Positions 47,853 through 57,512 of a DNA stretch of 64,000 nucleotides are shown one piece after another. Position 1 is the stretch's first letter. The number at the start of each line of letters is the position of its first letter. The stretch comes from Cytobacillus suaedae (GTDB taxonomy: Bacteria; Bacillota; Bacilli; Bacillales; Bacillaceae_L). Under the pieces are notes generated by a model. That model ran no database searches, was not told the DNA's origin, and saw only the letters and a program-made list of their open reading frames with translations. Position numbers and translations under genes: made by a program. The stretch spans positions 1,878,001 through 1,942,000 of the forward strand of contig CP063163.1 in assembly GCA_014960805.1 (NCBI GenBank). Direction: 5' to 3'.

Positions 47853-48650
47853 TTGTCTCAACCGAAGATTGGTCTGGCTTTAGGTTCTGGGGGAGCGCGT
47901 GGGTTTGCACATTTAGGTGTAATAAAGGTGCTTAAGGAAGAAAATATACCGATAGATATGATTGCAGGTAGTAGTATGGGAGCTTTAGTTGCCTCATTCT
48001 ATGGTGCTGGGTTAGATATTGAGCGTTTATATAAATTTGCAGTTGCTTTCAAAAGAAAATATTACTTGGATTTTACTGTTCCCAAAATGGGCTTTATATC
48101 AGGGAAGCGTGTGAAAGAACTTATCAGATTATTTACTCATAATAAAACAATTGAACAGTTAGACATCCCAATTGGTATTGTTGCCACCGACCTAATAAAG
48201 GGAGAGAAGGTTGTCTTTCGAAGTGGTTCAATAGCAGATGCTGTTAGAGCAAGTATTGCAATTCCAGGAATTTTTGTACCAGAAAGGGTCGAAGGTCGAT
48301 TACTCGTAGATGGTGGGGTAATAGATCGGGTACCTGTTTCAGTTGTAAGAGAGATGGGAGCAGATATTATTATTGCTGTTGATGTCTCACATGTAAAGAG
48401 GAACGAAGAGATCACGTCTATTTTTGATGTTATCCTTCAAAGTATAGATATTATGCAAGATGAGCTTGTTCGACATCGGGAAATTGGATCCGATATCATG
48501 ATTCGACCTAGAGTTGAACAGTATAGCTCACGGGCCTTTACTAATATTGAGGAAATTATACGAATTGGTGAAGAAGAAACGAAACTACACATTCCAAAAA
48601 TAAAACAATTAGTTGAGGAGTGGAAGGAGAAAACGAATGAAGCGAAATAG
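47853..48650 (+). CDS. ylbK: Patatin-like phospholipase YlbK
   Basis: A serine hydrolase of the RssA/patatin family, 265 residues. Oxyanion GSGGARG (11-17), nucleophile Ser41 in GSSMG and the dyad Asp in LLVDGGVID. Substrate unknown. TTG at 47853 is chosen because TGGGGTG lies about seven bases upstream; the GTG at 47844 is part of it. ylbL starts inside its last codons. Confidence 0.9.
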   Translation: MSQPKIGLALGSGGARGFAHLGVIKVLKEENIPIDMIAGSSMGALVASFYGAGLDIERLYKFAVAFKRKYYLDFTVPKMGFISGKRVKELIRLFTHNKTIEQLDIPIGIVATDLIKGEKVVFRSGSIADAVRASIAIPGIFVPERVEGRLLVDGGVIDRVPVSVVREMGADIIIAVDVSHVKRNEEITSIFDVILQSIDIMQDELVRHREIGSDIMIRPRVEQYSSRAFTNIEEIIRIGEEETKLHIPKIKQLVEEWKEKTNEAK

Positions 48651-49668
48651 TACGTACATAAAAATATTAGTTATTAGTTCTATTATAGCAATTGCTTTAA
48701 CTTTTGTTCAATTGCCTTACTATGTGACAAAACCAGGGATGGCTACAGAATTACAGCCACTTGTTAGCATAGAAGGTGGTTTTGATGAAGAAAAAGGAAG
48801 CTTTATGTTAACGACTGTTAGAATGGGTAGAGCGAATATTTTCACCTATGGCTGGGCGCATGTGAATAAATATCATTTTATTTATCCAATTGAACAAATT
48901 CGATATGAGGGTGAGACTGACGAAGAATATTCAAACCGTCAACTCCATCTTATGGAGGGCTCAAAGGAGTCTGCGATCGCTGTTGCATATAGGTATGCAA
49001 ATAAACCGGTCACATTTGAGTATCATGGGGTATATGTGATGTCTGTACTTGAAGGAATGCCAGCAAATGAATCGTTAAAAGCTGGTGACCGAATCTTTCA
49101 AGTAGAGGGACAGGATTTTCAAACTTCTGAAGAGTTTATTGAAATCGTGAGTGCGAAAAAAGAAGGTGAGCAAGTCGAGTTGGGTTATGAAAGAAACGGG
49201 GAAAAACAAACGATTACAATACCGATAGCAAAATTCCCAGACGATCCTGCAAAATTTGGTATCGGGATATCGTTGGTTACTGATCGTGAAATAAGTGTGG
49301 AGCCTGATATAACGATTAATTCTGAACAGATTGGTGGACCTTCAGCAGGATTAATGTTTTCTTTGGAAATATTGAATCAATTAACAGAAGATGATCTCAC
49401 AAAGGGCTATGAAATAGCGGGTACAGGAACCATTAATGAAAAGGGTGAAGTGGGGAGAATAGGGGGTATCTCACAAAAGATAGTCGCAGCTCATAATTCT
49501 GGAGTTGAAGTGTTTTTTGCTCCCAACGAGAAAAACTCTCCTAAATCCAACTATAATGAAGCATTAGAGGCAGCAAAGGACATCGAGACTGACATGAAGA
49601 TTGTCCCGGTTGATAATTTTCAAGATGCTATTGACTATTTAAATAGCTTACCAAAAAAGAATAGCTAA
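48637..49668 (+). CDS. ylbL: PDZ-Lon (S16) membrane protease YlbL
   Basis: A 343-residue membrane-anchored protease: N-terminal anchor (about 8-26), PDZ domain (about 120-195, VYVMSVLEGMPANESLKAGDRI) and Lon-type S16 protease domain with Ser236 in GPSAGLMF and Lys281 in SQKIVAAHNSG. In B. subtilis YlbL degrades the cell-division inhibitor YneA after DNA damage. Starts 14 bases before the end of ylbK. Confidence 0.93.
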   Translation: MKRNSTYIKILVISSIIAIALTFVQLPYYVTKPGMATELQPLVSIEGGFDEEKGSFMLTTVRMGRANIFTYGWAHVNKYHFIYPIEQIRYEGETDEEYSNRQLHLMEGSKESAIAVAYRYANKPVTFEYHGVYVMSVLEGMPANESLKAGDRIFQVEGQDFQTSEEFIEIVSAKKEGEQVELGYERNGEKQTITIPIAKFPDDPAKFGIGISLVTDREISVEPDITINSEQIGGPSAGLMFSLEILNQLTEDDLTKGYEIAGTGTINEKGEVGRIGGISQKIVAAHNSGVEVFFAPNEKNSPKSNYNEALEAAKDIETDMKIVPVDNFQDAIDYLNSLPKKNS

Positions 49669-49673
49669 ATAAG

Positions 49674-49713
49674 AAAAGCTTTCCGATGTATAGTTCGGAA
49701 AGCTTTTTTTTAG
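49674..49713. terminator. Bidirectional terminator, ylbL / ylbM
   Basis: AAAAGCTTTCCGA stem with complement and T8 between convergent genes. Confidence 0.9.
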
Positions 49714-50948
49714 GAATTGAAGTTTTTTTCATTATATCGAATAGGAGGCGTTGAATACTCGAGCTTTAAGACCTTTGATCGAATTGGTTCTGGCAAAACC
49801 ATCGAGTATGCATTCGCGGCTTTTTTATCAAGTTCGATTAAGGAATCGGTATATGAAGCTAGATTAGCTACTAAGGGCAAGGAAAGCTCTTTTTTTATAG
49901 ATTGTAAATACCTTTGTCCTGCTTTTGACATTCCTAGTAAACGTAAATAGGTGGCTTTAGGATTATCTTTAACGATCAACATCTGCTGTTTCGTTGTGTG
50001 TGTTAGAATGTGACAACACACCCTTTGAAGTCGTGTCCATGTATATCGCTTTGTCTTTATTTTTTTCATAAAATCTTCAAAGGTGTGTGAGTTGGAAATA
50101 TTGGATATAAGTCTATTTTCAAGACCCTCCTCCATCTCATATAAATTTTCAAGGTCATTAGCGGTTAAAGTCATTAATTTATATTTTAAAAATGAGAAAT
50201 AATCTTCCCAGCTATGTAAAAGGTGATATTCAGAAACGTACTGTTTCAGTTCAAGTAGTGTTGTGGCAGGGATAAATGGTTTAATTTTTTCTAAGCTATC
50301 TTCTTCCTCGAATATTGCTTTACGAATGCTTGTGGCACTTGCAATATTTTCGGGTGGAAGCTCAACATCGTGGTATCCAGCCCCTGTTCGTTGAATTGTA
50401 GTAGGTTTCATTGAAGATTTCTGGTCCTTAATGGCTTTTACATAATGATAACCTAAAATATTGTTTGGTTTTGATAAATCTAAGAATGATTCTTGTCCTT
50501 CGAGCTCATAATAAGCAAGTGAAGCCGCTTTAGGATAACTATAACCCTGCTTAATGGTATTTTTAATTTTGTTATTGAAGGTTTCATCATTTTCTATCAT
50601 ATATGATACAGTTTTGTTGAAATCTATAATCGAACCATGTTCACTCCCGAAGCACATTTCACTGCAGCCGATGGCATCTAGAATAGAAATAGAGCCATTT
50701 GCAAAAGTTTCGGCCTTTTGAGTGGCAAAAGCATAGGGTAATTCAATTACAATATCAGCTCCACCTTGAAGAGCCATTTTAGTTCTGTACCATTTTGAAA
50801 GAAGTGCAGGCTCTCCTCTTTGTAAGAAGTTACCGCTCATTACAGCTACAATGCAATCTGCATTTGTTTGTTTTCTAGTTTGCTCGATATGGTATAAATG
50901 TCCATTATGGAAGGGATTATACTCAACTACAACACCAACTGACTTCAC
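49710..50948 (-). CDS. tmcAL: tRNA(Met) cytidine acetate ligase TmcAL
   Basis: Nucleotidyltransferase-like enzyme that makes ac4C34 on elongator tRNA-Met from acetate and ATP; formerly YlbM. 412 residues. VVVEYNPFHNGHLYH has the HXGH (14-17), GNFLQRGEPALLSKW follows. GTG start at 50948, nine bases from TAGGAG. Confidence 0.9.
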   Translation of the reverse strand: MKSVGVVVEYNPFHNGHLYHIEQTRKQTNADCIVAVMSGNFLQRGEPALLSKWYRTKMALQGGADIVIELPYAFATQKAETFANGSISILDAIGCSEMCFGSEHGSIIDFNKTVSYMIENDETFNNKIKNTIKQGYSYPKAASLAYYELEGQESFLDLSKPNNILGYHYVKAIKDQKSSMKPTTIQRTGAGYHDVELPPENIASATSIRKAIFEEEDSLEKIKPFIPATTLLELKQYVSEYHLLHSWEDYFSFLKYKLMTLTANDLENLYEMEEGLENRLISNISNSHTFEDFMKKIKTKRYTWTRLQRVCCHILTHTTKQQMLIVKDNPKATYLRLLGMSKAGQRYLQSIKKELSLPLVANLASYTDSLIELDKKAANAYSMVLPEPIRSKVLKLEYSTPPIRYNEKNFNS

Positions 50949-51119
50949 AATCGTACGCTCCTATAAACTTATTTAAATTATTTCATTATTCTTTTTGATT
51001 TTCGCAACAAACGTGTTAAAGTATAATTAGATTGTCTATATTATAGTGTAAAGAAAAAATATTGACAAATCAATTCTACAAAGCTATAATTACCTTTGTT
51101 GCCTTGAGGTGATTTCATT

Positions 51120-51638
51120 ATGAAATGGTCAATTACTCAACTACATCAGTTGAAAAATAAAGGATTATCATTTAATGAATCGGTAGATGCTAGTGATCTT
51201 ATAGGAGTCAACTCGATAAGAGGTATTGACCCTGTTAATGTTAGCGGAACAGCTGACCTTAGCTCAAAAAAAGTTACCTTTCATCTATCAATTTCAGGTA
51301 AAATGGTATTACCTTGTTCTCGAACGTTAGTAGATGTAAACTACCCGTTCGAAGTAAAGTCAACTGAGACATTTTTACTAAGTCAAACATCAGATTTTGA
51401 AGCTGATGAAGATGCTCATGTTGTGCATGGAGAAATGATTGACTTATATCCAATTATAAGAGAACTGATTCTTCTTGAGATTCCTTTGCAGGTTTTTAGT
51501 GAAGATGAAAACCCTGCTGGTGGCGCACCACAAACAGGTCGTGACTGGGAAGTTATTACAGAGGAAGACAAGAGCAATCAAATTGATCCACGTTTGGCTG
51601 GGTTATCAAAATTTTTTGAAAACGACAAAAAAGACTAA
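51120..51638 (+). CDS. ylbN: DUF177 (YceD) family protein YlbN
   Basis: A 172-residue protein of the YceD family almost always paired with rpmF. Core segments: [43 protein letters not shown] and CSR-type Cys at about residue 63. Role in ribosome or 23S metabolism is suspected from the linkage and plant homologues. Acidic C-terminus ends with AGLSKFF. Confidence 0.9.
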   Translation: MKWSITQLHQLKNKGLSFNESVDASDLIGVNSIRGIDPVNVSGTADLSSKKVTFHLSISGKMVLPCSRTLVDVNYPFEVKSTETFLLSQTSDFEADEDAHVVHGEMIDLYPIIRELILLEIPLQVFSEDENPAGGAPQTGRDWEVITEEDKSNQIDPRLAGLSKFFENDKKD

Positions 51639-51706
51639 GATTAGAAGAACCGGCATTATCCGGCCTTCATATCCATCTTAATTCTTGTTTTAAGGAGGTG
51701 GGAATA

Positions 51707-51883
51707 ATGGCTGTACCTTTTAGACGAACATCTAAAACTGCAAAAAGAAAACGCCGTACACATTTCAAGCTTCAAGTACCAGGTATGGTAGAATGCCCAA
51801 ACTGTGGTGACATGAAACTAGCTCATCGCGTATGCAAAGCATGCGGAACATACAAAGGAAAAGAAGTAGTAAACAACGGTTAA
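51707..51883 (+). CDS. rpmF: 50S ribosomal protein L32
   Basis: A 58-residue basic protein of the large subunit. Zinc ribbon of the C+ form with CPNC and CKAC pairs; [22 protein letters not shown] start. The ATG at 51707 follows AAGGAGGTGG. An imperfect CCGG-type hairpin lies between ylbN and rpmF (about 51646-51665). Confidence 0.97.
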   Translation: MAVPFRRTSKTAKRKRRTHFKLQVPGMVECPNCGDMKLAHRVCKACGTYKGKEVVNNG

Positions 51884-51892
51884 TCTGTTGCT

Positions 51893-51932
51893 AAAAAAAC
51901 AAAGTAGTCATTTGACTGCTTTGTTTTTTTAT
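51893..51932 (+). terminator. Terminator of rpmF
   Basis: AACAAAGTAGTCA stem with near-complement, T7. Confidence 0.9.
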
Positions 51933-52007
51933 TGTCTAGAATAATCCCATTTATCTACACTTTTAATCTATAATGAAAATAAATTAGGTTTGTTGGGAGT
52001 GTTTTTA

Positions 52008-52769
52008 ATGGAAAAGTATACTGTTAGACTTGATTCTTCTGGTATAGTCTGGTTTACAATCAATCGACCAGATAAACGGAATGCAATTGATTATGATGTC
52101 ATGGATGGACTAGAGAAAACGATTGAGGAAGTCTCTTTCAATAATAATGCTAAGGCTCTTGTTATAACTGGAAGTGGCCAGCAAGCCTTTTGTGCGGGGG
52201 GTGACTTGGGAGTGTTTCATGATTTAAAGACAAAGCCCCAAGCTTATGGGATGCTCTCTAGAATGGGATCTATTCTGTATTCACTTCTATGTTTACCCAA
52301 GCCAACAGTAGCTTTAATAAATGGAACATGCATTGGAGGAGGAGCAGAGTTAGCAACGGCTTGTGATATTCGAATATCAAGTTCTACCAGTAAAATGGGA
52401 TTTGTTCAAGGGAAGTTAGGTATCACTACTGGATGGGGTGGTGCAACTATGCTTCTTGAAAAAATGAAATATGACCAAGCAATGGAAATGTTGATGACAG
52501 CAACTATTTTGACTCCAGAAAGAGCCAAAAAACTCGGATTTATACATAAGGTGGTTGAACCTGAAGAGTTGTTTGAAGCATGTAATTCCTATTTAGTTCC
52601 TTATCTCTCATTAAATACACAAGTTCTTTCAGCCTACAAAATGGTTGCTGTAAGAAAATGGGATAAAACCTTTAAGGAAAGAATGTTTTCTGAAATAGAG
52701 AGATGCTCTAGTCTTTGGGAATCCGATGAGCATCATCACGCAGTCGATGCGTTTTTACAAGGAAAATAA
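52008..52769 (+). CDS. Enoyl-CoA hydratase/isomerase family protein
   Basis: Crotonase-fold protein of 253 residues: FTINRPDKRNAID, oxyanion-hole segments FCAGGDL (about 64-70) and CIGGGAELA (about 110-118), GKLGITTGWGG. Hydratase Glu pair is not clear, so isomerase or hydrolase activity is possible. Inserted between rpmF and gerR relative to B. subtilis. GGGAGTG precedes the ATG. Confidence 0.82.
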   Translation: MEKYTVRLDSSGIVWFTINRPDKRNAIDYDVMDGLEKTIEEVSFNNNAKALVITGSGQQAFCAGGDLGVFHDLKTKPQAYGMLSRMGSILYSLLCLPKPTVALINGTCIGGGAELATACDIRISSSTSKMGFVQGKLGITTGWGGATMLLEKMKYDQAMEMLMTATILTPERAKKLGFIHKVVEPEELFEACNSYLVPYLSLNTQVLSAYKMVAVRKWDKTFKERMFSEIERCSSLWESDEHHHAVDAFLQGK

Positions 52770-52814
52770 ATAGAACTTTTTCCTCATATTCTTTTATTGA
52801 TAGAATTCTCGGTA

Positions 52815-52842
52815 GTCTATCTTTTCTAGTAGGTGCATATGT
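52815..52842 (+). promoter_or_regulatory. Possible SigE promoter of gerR
   Basis: GTCTATC (52815-52821) and GCATATGT (52835-52842) are 13 bases apart and loosely fit SigE. In B. subtilis gerR (ylbO) is SigE-dependent. Weak match. Confidence 0.25.
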
Positions 52843-52874
52843 ATAGAAAAAAGCATTCACTAGGAGGGAGTATT

Positions 52875-53504
52875 ATGACAACAACACGCCAGGATGCCTG
52901 GACACAAGATGAAGATCTTTTATTAGCTGAGGTTGTACTTCGTCATATTCGTGATGGTGGAACACAGTTATCTGCATTTGAGGAAGTTGGCAAGAAATTA
53001 TCAAGAACTTCTGCAGCATGTGGATTTAGATGGAATTCTTATGTGAGGAAACAATATAAATCTGGGATTGAACTCGCAAAAAAACAAAGGAAAGAGGCTA
53101 AGAAAGACACTACGGTGCTTGAAGCCCCTACAGCTTCTAAGAATAATAGTATTCAAGAAGAGGCTAGTGTCCAGTTGCCAAAAACAATAGAAGTCTCAAC
53201 TATTCGTAAGATTATTTCTCTTCTAGAGGAATATGAGCAGTCTCAGCAAAATCACGAGGTGCTTAAGCAAGAAAATACTGAATTGAGAGAAGTAATTTTA
53301 TCTCTTGAAGAAAAAAACAAAAAATTATTAGAAGAAAATGGTACGCTAGCAAACAATTTAGAAGTAATAGAAGAGGATTATAATGCTCTTATAGAAATTA
53401 TGGAAAGAGCGAGAAAAATGGTTGTCCTTCAAGAGGATGAAAGAAGCCGGAAGGTGAAATTTCAGATGGATCGAAACGGTAATCTTGAAAGAATTGAGAA
53501 GTAA
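52875..53504 (+). CDS. gerR: Sporulation transcription regulator GerR (YlbO), RsfA family
   Basis: A 209-residue regulator that in B. subtilis tunes the SigE regulon in the mother cell. N-terminal Myb/SANT-like DNA-binding domain (DAWTQDEDLLLAEVVLRHIRDGG, RTSAACGFRWN), a variable linker, then a long coiled coil (about 110-190, LEEYEQSQQNHEVLKQENTE). ATG at 52875 follows TAGGAGGGAG; upstream in-frame ATG codons have no signal. Confidence 0.9.
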   Translation: MTTTRQDAWTQDEDLLLAEVVLRHIRDGGTQLSAFEEVGKKLSRTSAACGFRWNSYVRKQYKSGIELAKKQRKEAKKDTTVLEAPTASKNNSIQEEASVQLPKTIEVSTIRKIISLLEEYEQSQQNHEVLKQENTELREVILSLEEKNKKLLEENGTLANNLEVIEEDYNALIEIMERARKMVVLQEDERSRKVKFQMDRNGNLERIEK

Positions 53505-53547
53505 CTTGTTTAATATACATTTAAACTATTGGAAAAGAGCCTATAAT

Positions 53548-53587
53548 AAAAAAACAGCTGAGCCTCAAAAGGTTCAGCTGTTTACTT
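53548..53587. terminator. Bidirectional terminator, gerR / ylbP
   Basis: AAACAGCTGAGCC stem with complement (one G-U pair) and T-rich end between convergent genes. Confidence 0.85.
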
Positions 53588-53594
53588 TTGTTCA

Positions 53595-54068
53595 TTACTT
53601 CTTTTCTTGAACGCCTTCAGGATACCAAACGAGCGGGTTCTCTCCCAAGTCTCTTTCCATATCATACGTTACTGGTTTAAAGCCCATTTTGTTCCAAAAG
53701 TCTTCTGACTTTACTCTTGGATTCGTCTTAATTGGTAAGTTAAAACTTTTAGCGTAATTAACTAACGCTTCTCCAAATCCCTTACGCTGATAATCTGAGA
53801 GAACCTCAAGTTTCCAAAGCTCCAAATAATCTTGAGCTGGGTCGAAATATTTATCTAACTTTTTGTCAAAGCGATATAAGCTCATTCTGGCAACTAGTTT
53901 ATCACCATAATAAATTCCGTAAAAGGGTGAATCGCTATCATTTTCAACGATATTCGCTTGAAGGTCTTCCAACATGGAAAGTTCCTGCAAACCATATTCT
54001 TTAAATTTTTTAAATTCCTCTAACGTTTTATAATTTATTAATAAACGTTCAACCTTCGTAAGTACCAA
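53595..54068 (-). CDS. ylbP: N-acetyltransferase YlbP
   Basis: A 157-residue GNAT protein closely resembling B. subtilis YlbP: KVERLLINYKTLEEFKKFKEYG, YLELWKLEVLSDYQRKGFGEALVNYAKS (acetyl-CoA loop QRKGFG) and SEDFWNKMGFKPV. Substrate unknown. TTG at 54068 follows TAGGAGG by 9 bases; the ATG at 54089 overlaps that signal. Confidence 0.87.
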   Translation of the reverse strand: MVLTKVERLLINYKTLEEFKKFKEYGLQELSMLEDLQANIVENDSDSPFYGIYYGDKLVARMSLYRFDKKLDKYFDPAQDYLELWKLEVLSDYQRKGFGEALVNYAKSFNLPIKTNPRVKSEDFWNKMGFKPVTYDMERDLGENPLVWYPEGVQEKK

Positions 54069-54149
54069 TTTAGTTTTCCTCCTACTCAAAAATTTACTGT
54101 GATATACTCATTATATACTAAAGTTACTTAAAATTCTGTATTAAATATA

Positions 54150-54163
54150 GAAAGCGGTTACAG
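54150..54163 (+). promoter_or_regulatory. cre-like site upstream of acyl-CoA carboxylase operon
   Basis: AGAAAGCGGTTACA differs at one position from TGAAAGCGGTTACA of the CcpA site pattern. It lies about 80 bases before the operon start, consistent with catabolite repression of a fatty-acid or branched-chain acyl-CoA pathway. Confidence 0.45.
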
Positions 54164-54243
54164 AAAAAGAAGGAATTTTAAAAAATTTGTAGAATAACAT
54201 TATTAAGGCGTAGCCTGAGTATAAAAAGAAAGGGGTTTATAGT

Positions 54244-55584
54244 TTGCGAAAAATATTGATAGCAAATCGTGGAGAAATCGCTTCAAGAATAATTAAAACG
54301 TGTAACGAACTTGGAATAGAGACAATCGCAATCTATTCGGACGCTGATAAGGACCTACCGTTTGTTAAACAAGCAACAAAAGCGTATAGAATTGGTGAAC
54401 CACCGGTTGTTAAATCTTATTTGCAAATTCAAACAATTATCGAAATTGCTGAAATGGAGCAGGTCGATGCCATCCATCCTGGTTATGGTTTTTTATCTGA
54501 GAATAGTGATTTCGCAAAAACAATCATAGAAAAAGGCATTGTATTTATTGGACCGAGCCCTGATATCATTTCGCTGATGGGTGATAAAGTCATAGCCCGC
54601 ACGACAATGATTGATGCTGGAGTTCCGGTGGTGCCGGGTAGTGAAGCGGGTATTACTTCATTGGAAGAAGCTTGCGAATATGCAAATCAAATAGGCTATC
54701 CAGTTATGCTCAAAGCTAGTGGAGGTGGCGGTGGTATCGGTATGATTCGATGCGATAATGAGGCCGCTTTACAGAAAGCTTTTGATTCAACAAAGGCAAG
54801 AGCGAAAGCTTATTTTGGAAATGATGAAGTATTTATAGAGAAATTTATCGCTGAAGCAAGGCATATCGAAGTTCAAATATTTGGAGACAATCATGGAAAT
54901 GTTGTTCATTTATTTGAGCGAGACTGTTCAATACAAAGAAGGAACCAAAAAGTAATTGAAGAAACCCCATCTCCTTTTATAACTGATGATACAAGGGCTA
55001 AGATTTATGAAGCGGCAATCATGGCTGCTAAGCATGTTGGGTATGCTAATGCAGGGACTATAGAGTTTATTGTAGATGAAAATGAATCGTTCTATTTCTT
55101 AGAAATGAACACTCGACTTCAAGTTGAACACCCAATTACTGAGATGGTTACAAATCTAGACTTAGTAAAATGGCAAATACTTGTTGCTGGAGGAGAACCT
55201 TTACCATTAACACAAGATGAAATTCAGTCTAGAGGTCATGCAATCGAATTTAGGTTGTACGCTGAGGATCCGGTAAAGTTTTTACCATCTCCTGGATTGA
55301 TTAATCTATTTACATATCCTACCAATTCGAATGTGCGTGTTGATAGTGGTTATGAATCTAACTCAACCGTAAGTCCTTTTTATGATCCAATGATTGCTAA
55401 AATCATTGTTAGTGGTGAAACGCGTGATCACTCGTTAGAACAAGCCTATCAATTTTTATCTGAACTTAGGGTTGAAGGTATCAAAACAAATATTCCTTTG
55501 TTCTTAGCTGTTCTAAAAGAGGAATCCTTTAAACAAGGTGAATACACAACAAATTATCTAACCAAAACAGCATTGACTATTTAA
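54244..55584 (+). CDS. Biotin carboxylase subunit of an acyl-CoA carboxylase
   Basis: Carboxylates the biotin carrier using ATP and bicarbonate. 446 residues; ATP-grasp fold with KILIANRGEIASRI, GGGGGIGM (about 157-164), HIEVQIFGDN, EMNTRLQVEHP and the C-terminal biotin carboxylase domain. Similar to the accC-like yngHA of B. subtilis. TTG start with AAAGGGG upstream. Next to the carrier and transferase genes, so it belongs to a split carboxylase for acetyl-, propionyl- or methylcrotonyl-CoA. Confidence 0.92.
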   Translation: MRKILIANRGEIASRIIKTCNELGIETIAIYSDADKDLPFVKQATKAYRIGEPPVVKSYLQIQTIIEIAEMEQVDAIHPGYGFLSENSDFAKTIIEKGIVFIGPSPDIISLMGDKVIARTTMIDAGVPVVPGSEAGITSLEEACEYANQIGYPVMLKASGGGGGIGMIRCDNEAALQKAFDSTKARAKAYFGNDEVFIEKFIAEARHIEVQIFGDNHGNVVHLFERDCSIQRRNQKVIEETPSPFITDDTRAKIYEAAIMAAKHVGYANAGTIEFIVDENESFYFLEMNTRLQVEHPITEMVTNLDLVKWQILVAGGEPLPLTQDEIQSRGHAIEFRLYAEDPVKFLPSPGLINLFTYPTNSNVRVDSGYESNSTVSPFYDPMIAKIIVSGETRDHSLEQAYQFLSELRVEGIKTNIPLFLAVLKEESFKQGEYTTNYLTKTALTI

Positions 55585-55611
55585 AATTAATTATCCTAGG
55601 AGGAAACAATC

Positions 55612-55824
55612 ATGAAAGAAATTACAGCATCTATGGCAGGAACAGTATTGAATGTGTTAGTAAACGTGGGAGACGAAGTTAACTCTGGTCAAGAAGTCTT
55701 AATGTTAGAGTCAATGAAAATGGAAATTCCAGTAGAAAGCCTAGAGGCTGGAAAAGTAGCTGATGTAAAAGTAGCTATTGGTGATTTCGTAAATGAGGGC
55801 GATGTTCTGTTAGTTCTTGAATAA
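55612..55824 (+). CDS. Biotin/lipoyl attachment carrier protein
   Basis: A 70-residue single-domain biotin carrier; ESMKMEIP gives the biotinylated Lys36. Very short compared with AccB and like B. subtilis YngHB. AGGAGG before the ATG; 27 bases after the carboxylase gene. Confidence 0.93.
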   Translation: MKEITASMAGTVLNVLVNVGDEVNSGQEVLMLESMKMEIPVESLEAGKVADVKVAIGDFVNEGDVLLVLE

Positions 55825-55846
55825 AATTTTTTTTAGGGGGAGCAAC

Positions 55847-57388
55847 ATGATTCGAACAAATGATTTAGAGCAAAGACTTAATGAAAAGGTTAAAGAAATA
55901 GAAGCAGGTGGGCATGAAAAATACCATCAGAAGCTGAAAGAACAAAATAAATTATTTGTTCGTGACCGCTTACAATTGTTGTTTGATAATGGTGAGTACA
56001 CTGAAGACGGTAAATTTGCAAATAATCAGGCTGGAGATTTACCAGCTGATGGTGTGGTTACTGCCATTGGAAAAGTGAATGGCCAAACAGTTTGTGTTAT
56101 GGCAAATGATTCAACCATAAAGGCTGGATCATGGGGAGCAAGAACAGTTGAAAAGATTATTCGTATCCAAGAAACAGCTGAAAAGTTACGTGTACCTTTA
56201 CTTTATTTAGTTGATTCTGCAGGGGCTAGAATAACTGATCAGCTCGATATGTTCCCAAACCGACGTGGAGCTGGCCGAATTTTCCATAATCAGGTTAAGT
56301 TTTCTGGGATGATTCCTCAGGTTTGTATCTTATTTGGACCGTCTGCTGCAGGTGGTGCATACATACCAGCATTTTGTGACATTGTAATCATGGTTGATAA
56401 AAATGCTTCAATGTATTTAGGGTCTCCTAGGATGGCTGAAAAGGTAATTGGGGAGAAGGTTACACTTGAAGAAATGGGCGGTGCTAGAATGCACTGTACA
56501 GTCAGCGGGTGTGGAGACGTATTAGCTAGCAATGAAGAGGAAGCTATTACGGTTGCTAGAGATTATCTTCGTTATTTTCCAGAGAACTTTGAAAAACGTC
56601 CAGCAATTATTGACAGTGTTTCTCCAAAACAAGGTCGTAATCTAGTTGATATTATACCTGAGAACCAGAATGCACCTTTTGACATGTATGAGTGTATTGA
56701 TGCATTAATTGACGAAGGAAGCTTCTTTGAAGTTAAGAAACTATTTGCTGCAGAAATCATTACTGGTTTAGCTAGAATAGATGGTCGACCGGTTGGTATT
56801 ATTGCTAACCAGCCTAAGGTTAAGGGTGGAGTATTGTTCGTGGATTCTGCTGATAAGGCAGCAAAGTTTATCACGCTATGTGATGCATTTAATATTCCGC
56901 TATTATTCTTGGCTGATGTGCCAGGCTTCATGATTGGTACAAAGGTGGAAAGAGCAGGGATTATTCGCCACGGTGCGAAGTTAATTGCTGCAATGAGCTC
57001 TGCAACAGTTCCGAAAATTTCTGTTGTTGTGCGTAAAGCTTATGGTGCAGGCCTTTATGCAATGGCAGGCCCGGCTTTTGAGCCAGATTGCTGTATCGCT
57101 TTACCAACAGCTCAAATTGCAGTTATGGGACCTGAGGCAGCTGTGAACGCTGTTTATTCAAACAAAATCAATGAAATTGAAGATCCTAAAGAAAAGATTG
57201 CATTCGTCCAGCAAAAACAACAGGAGTATAAAGAGACAATAGATATCTACAAGTTGGCTTCTGAGATGATTATCGACGATATCGTTGCTGCTTCTGATTT
57301 ACGTGACGTTCTATGTGACCGATTTGCGTATTATGACACAAAAGAATTAGCATCTGGTTTTAAAAAGCACCCTGTATATCCAGTATAA
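55847..57388 (+). CDS. Acyl-CoA carboxylase carboxyltransferase subunit
   Basis: A 513-residue carboxyltransferase with both crotonase-fold halves fused, as in propionyl-CoA or methylcrotonyl-CoA carboxylase beta (B. subtilis YngE/MccB-like). Seen: LYLVDSAGARI, LFGPSAAGGAYIPAF, YGAGLYAMAGPAFEP. The substrate is not settled by sequence; absence of hydroxyacyl neighbours leaves propionyl-CoA most likely. ATG 55847 with AGGGGGAG. Confidence 0.92.
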   Translation: MIRTNDLEQRLNEKVKEIEAGGHEKYHQKLKEQNKLFVRDRLQLLFDNGEYTEDGKFANNQAGDLPADGVVTAIGKVNGQTVCVMANDSTIKAGSWGARTVEKIIRIQETAEKLRVPLLYLVDSAGARITDQLDMFPNRRGAGRIFHNQVKFSGMIPQVCILFGPSAAGGAYIPAFCDIVIMVDKNASMYLGSPRMAEKVIGEKVTLEEMGGARMHCTVSGCGDVLASNEEEAITVARDYLRYFPENFEKRPAIIDSVSPKQGRNLVDIIPENQNAPFDMYECIDALIDEGSFFEVKKLFAAEIITGLARIDGRPVGIIANQPKVKGGVLFVDSADKAAKFITLCDAFNIPLLFLADVPGFMIGTKVERAGIIRHGAKLIAAMSSATVPKISVVVRKAYGAGLYAMAGPAFEPDCCIALPTAQIAVMGPEAAVNAVYSNKINEIEDPKEKIAFVQQKQQEYKETIDIYKLASEMIIDDIVAASDLRDVLCDRFAYYDTKELASGFKKHPVYPV

Positions 57389-57391
57389 TAG

Positions 57392-57424
57392 AAAAATAGC
57401 GAGGCTTCTCTCGCTATTTTTTTA
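57392..57424 (+). terminator. Terminator of carboxylase operon
   Basis: AAAAATAGCGAG stem with complement, loop GCTTCT, T7. Confidence 0.9.
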
Positions 57425-57512
57425 TGTGTACAAACTAGAGTAGTTATTTCTCTTAACTAACCGTTAATCATTTGGTAAAATATGAGTATTAATGTGGTTG
57501 GTGGGTGTTTAT

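Noticed and set aside
51643-51670. Hairpin between ylbN and rpmF as a possible L32 leader regulator
   Set aside because: Stem is short and imperfect, with no T tract and no known L32 leader shape; noted only in the rpmF entry.
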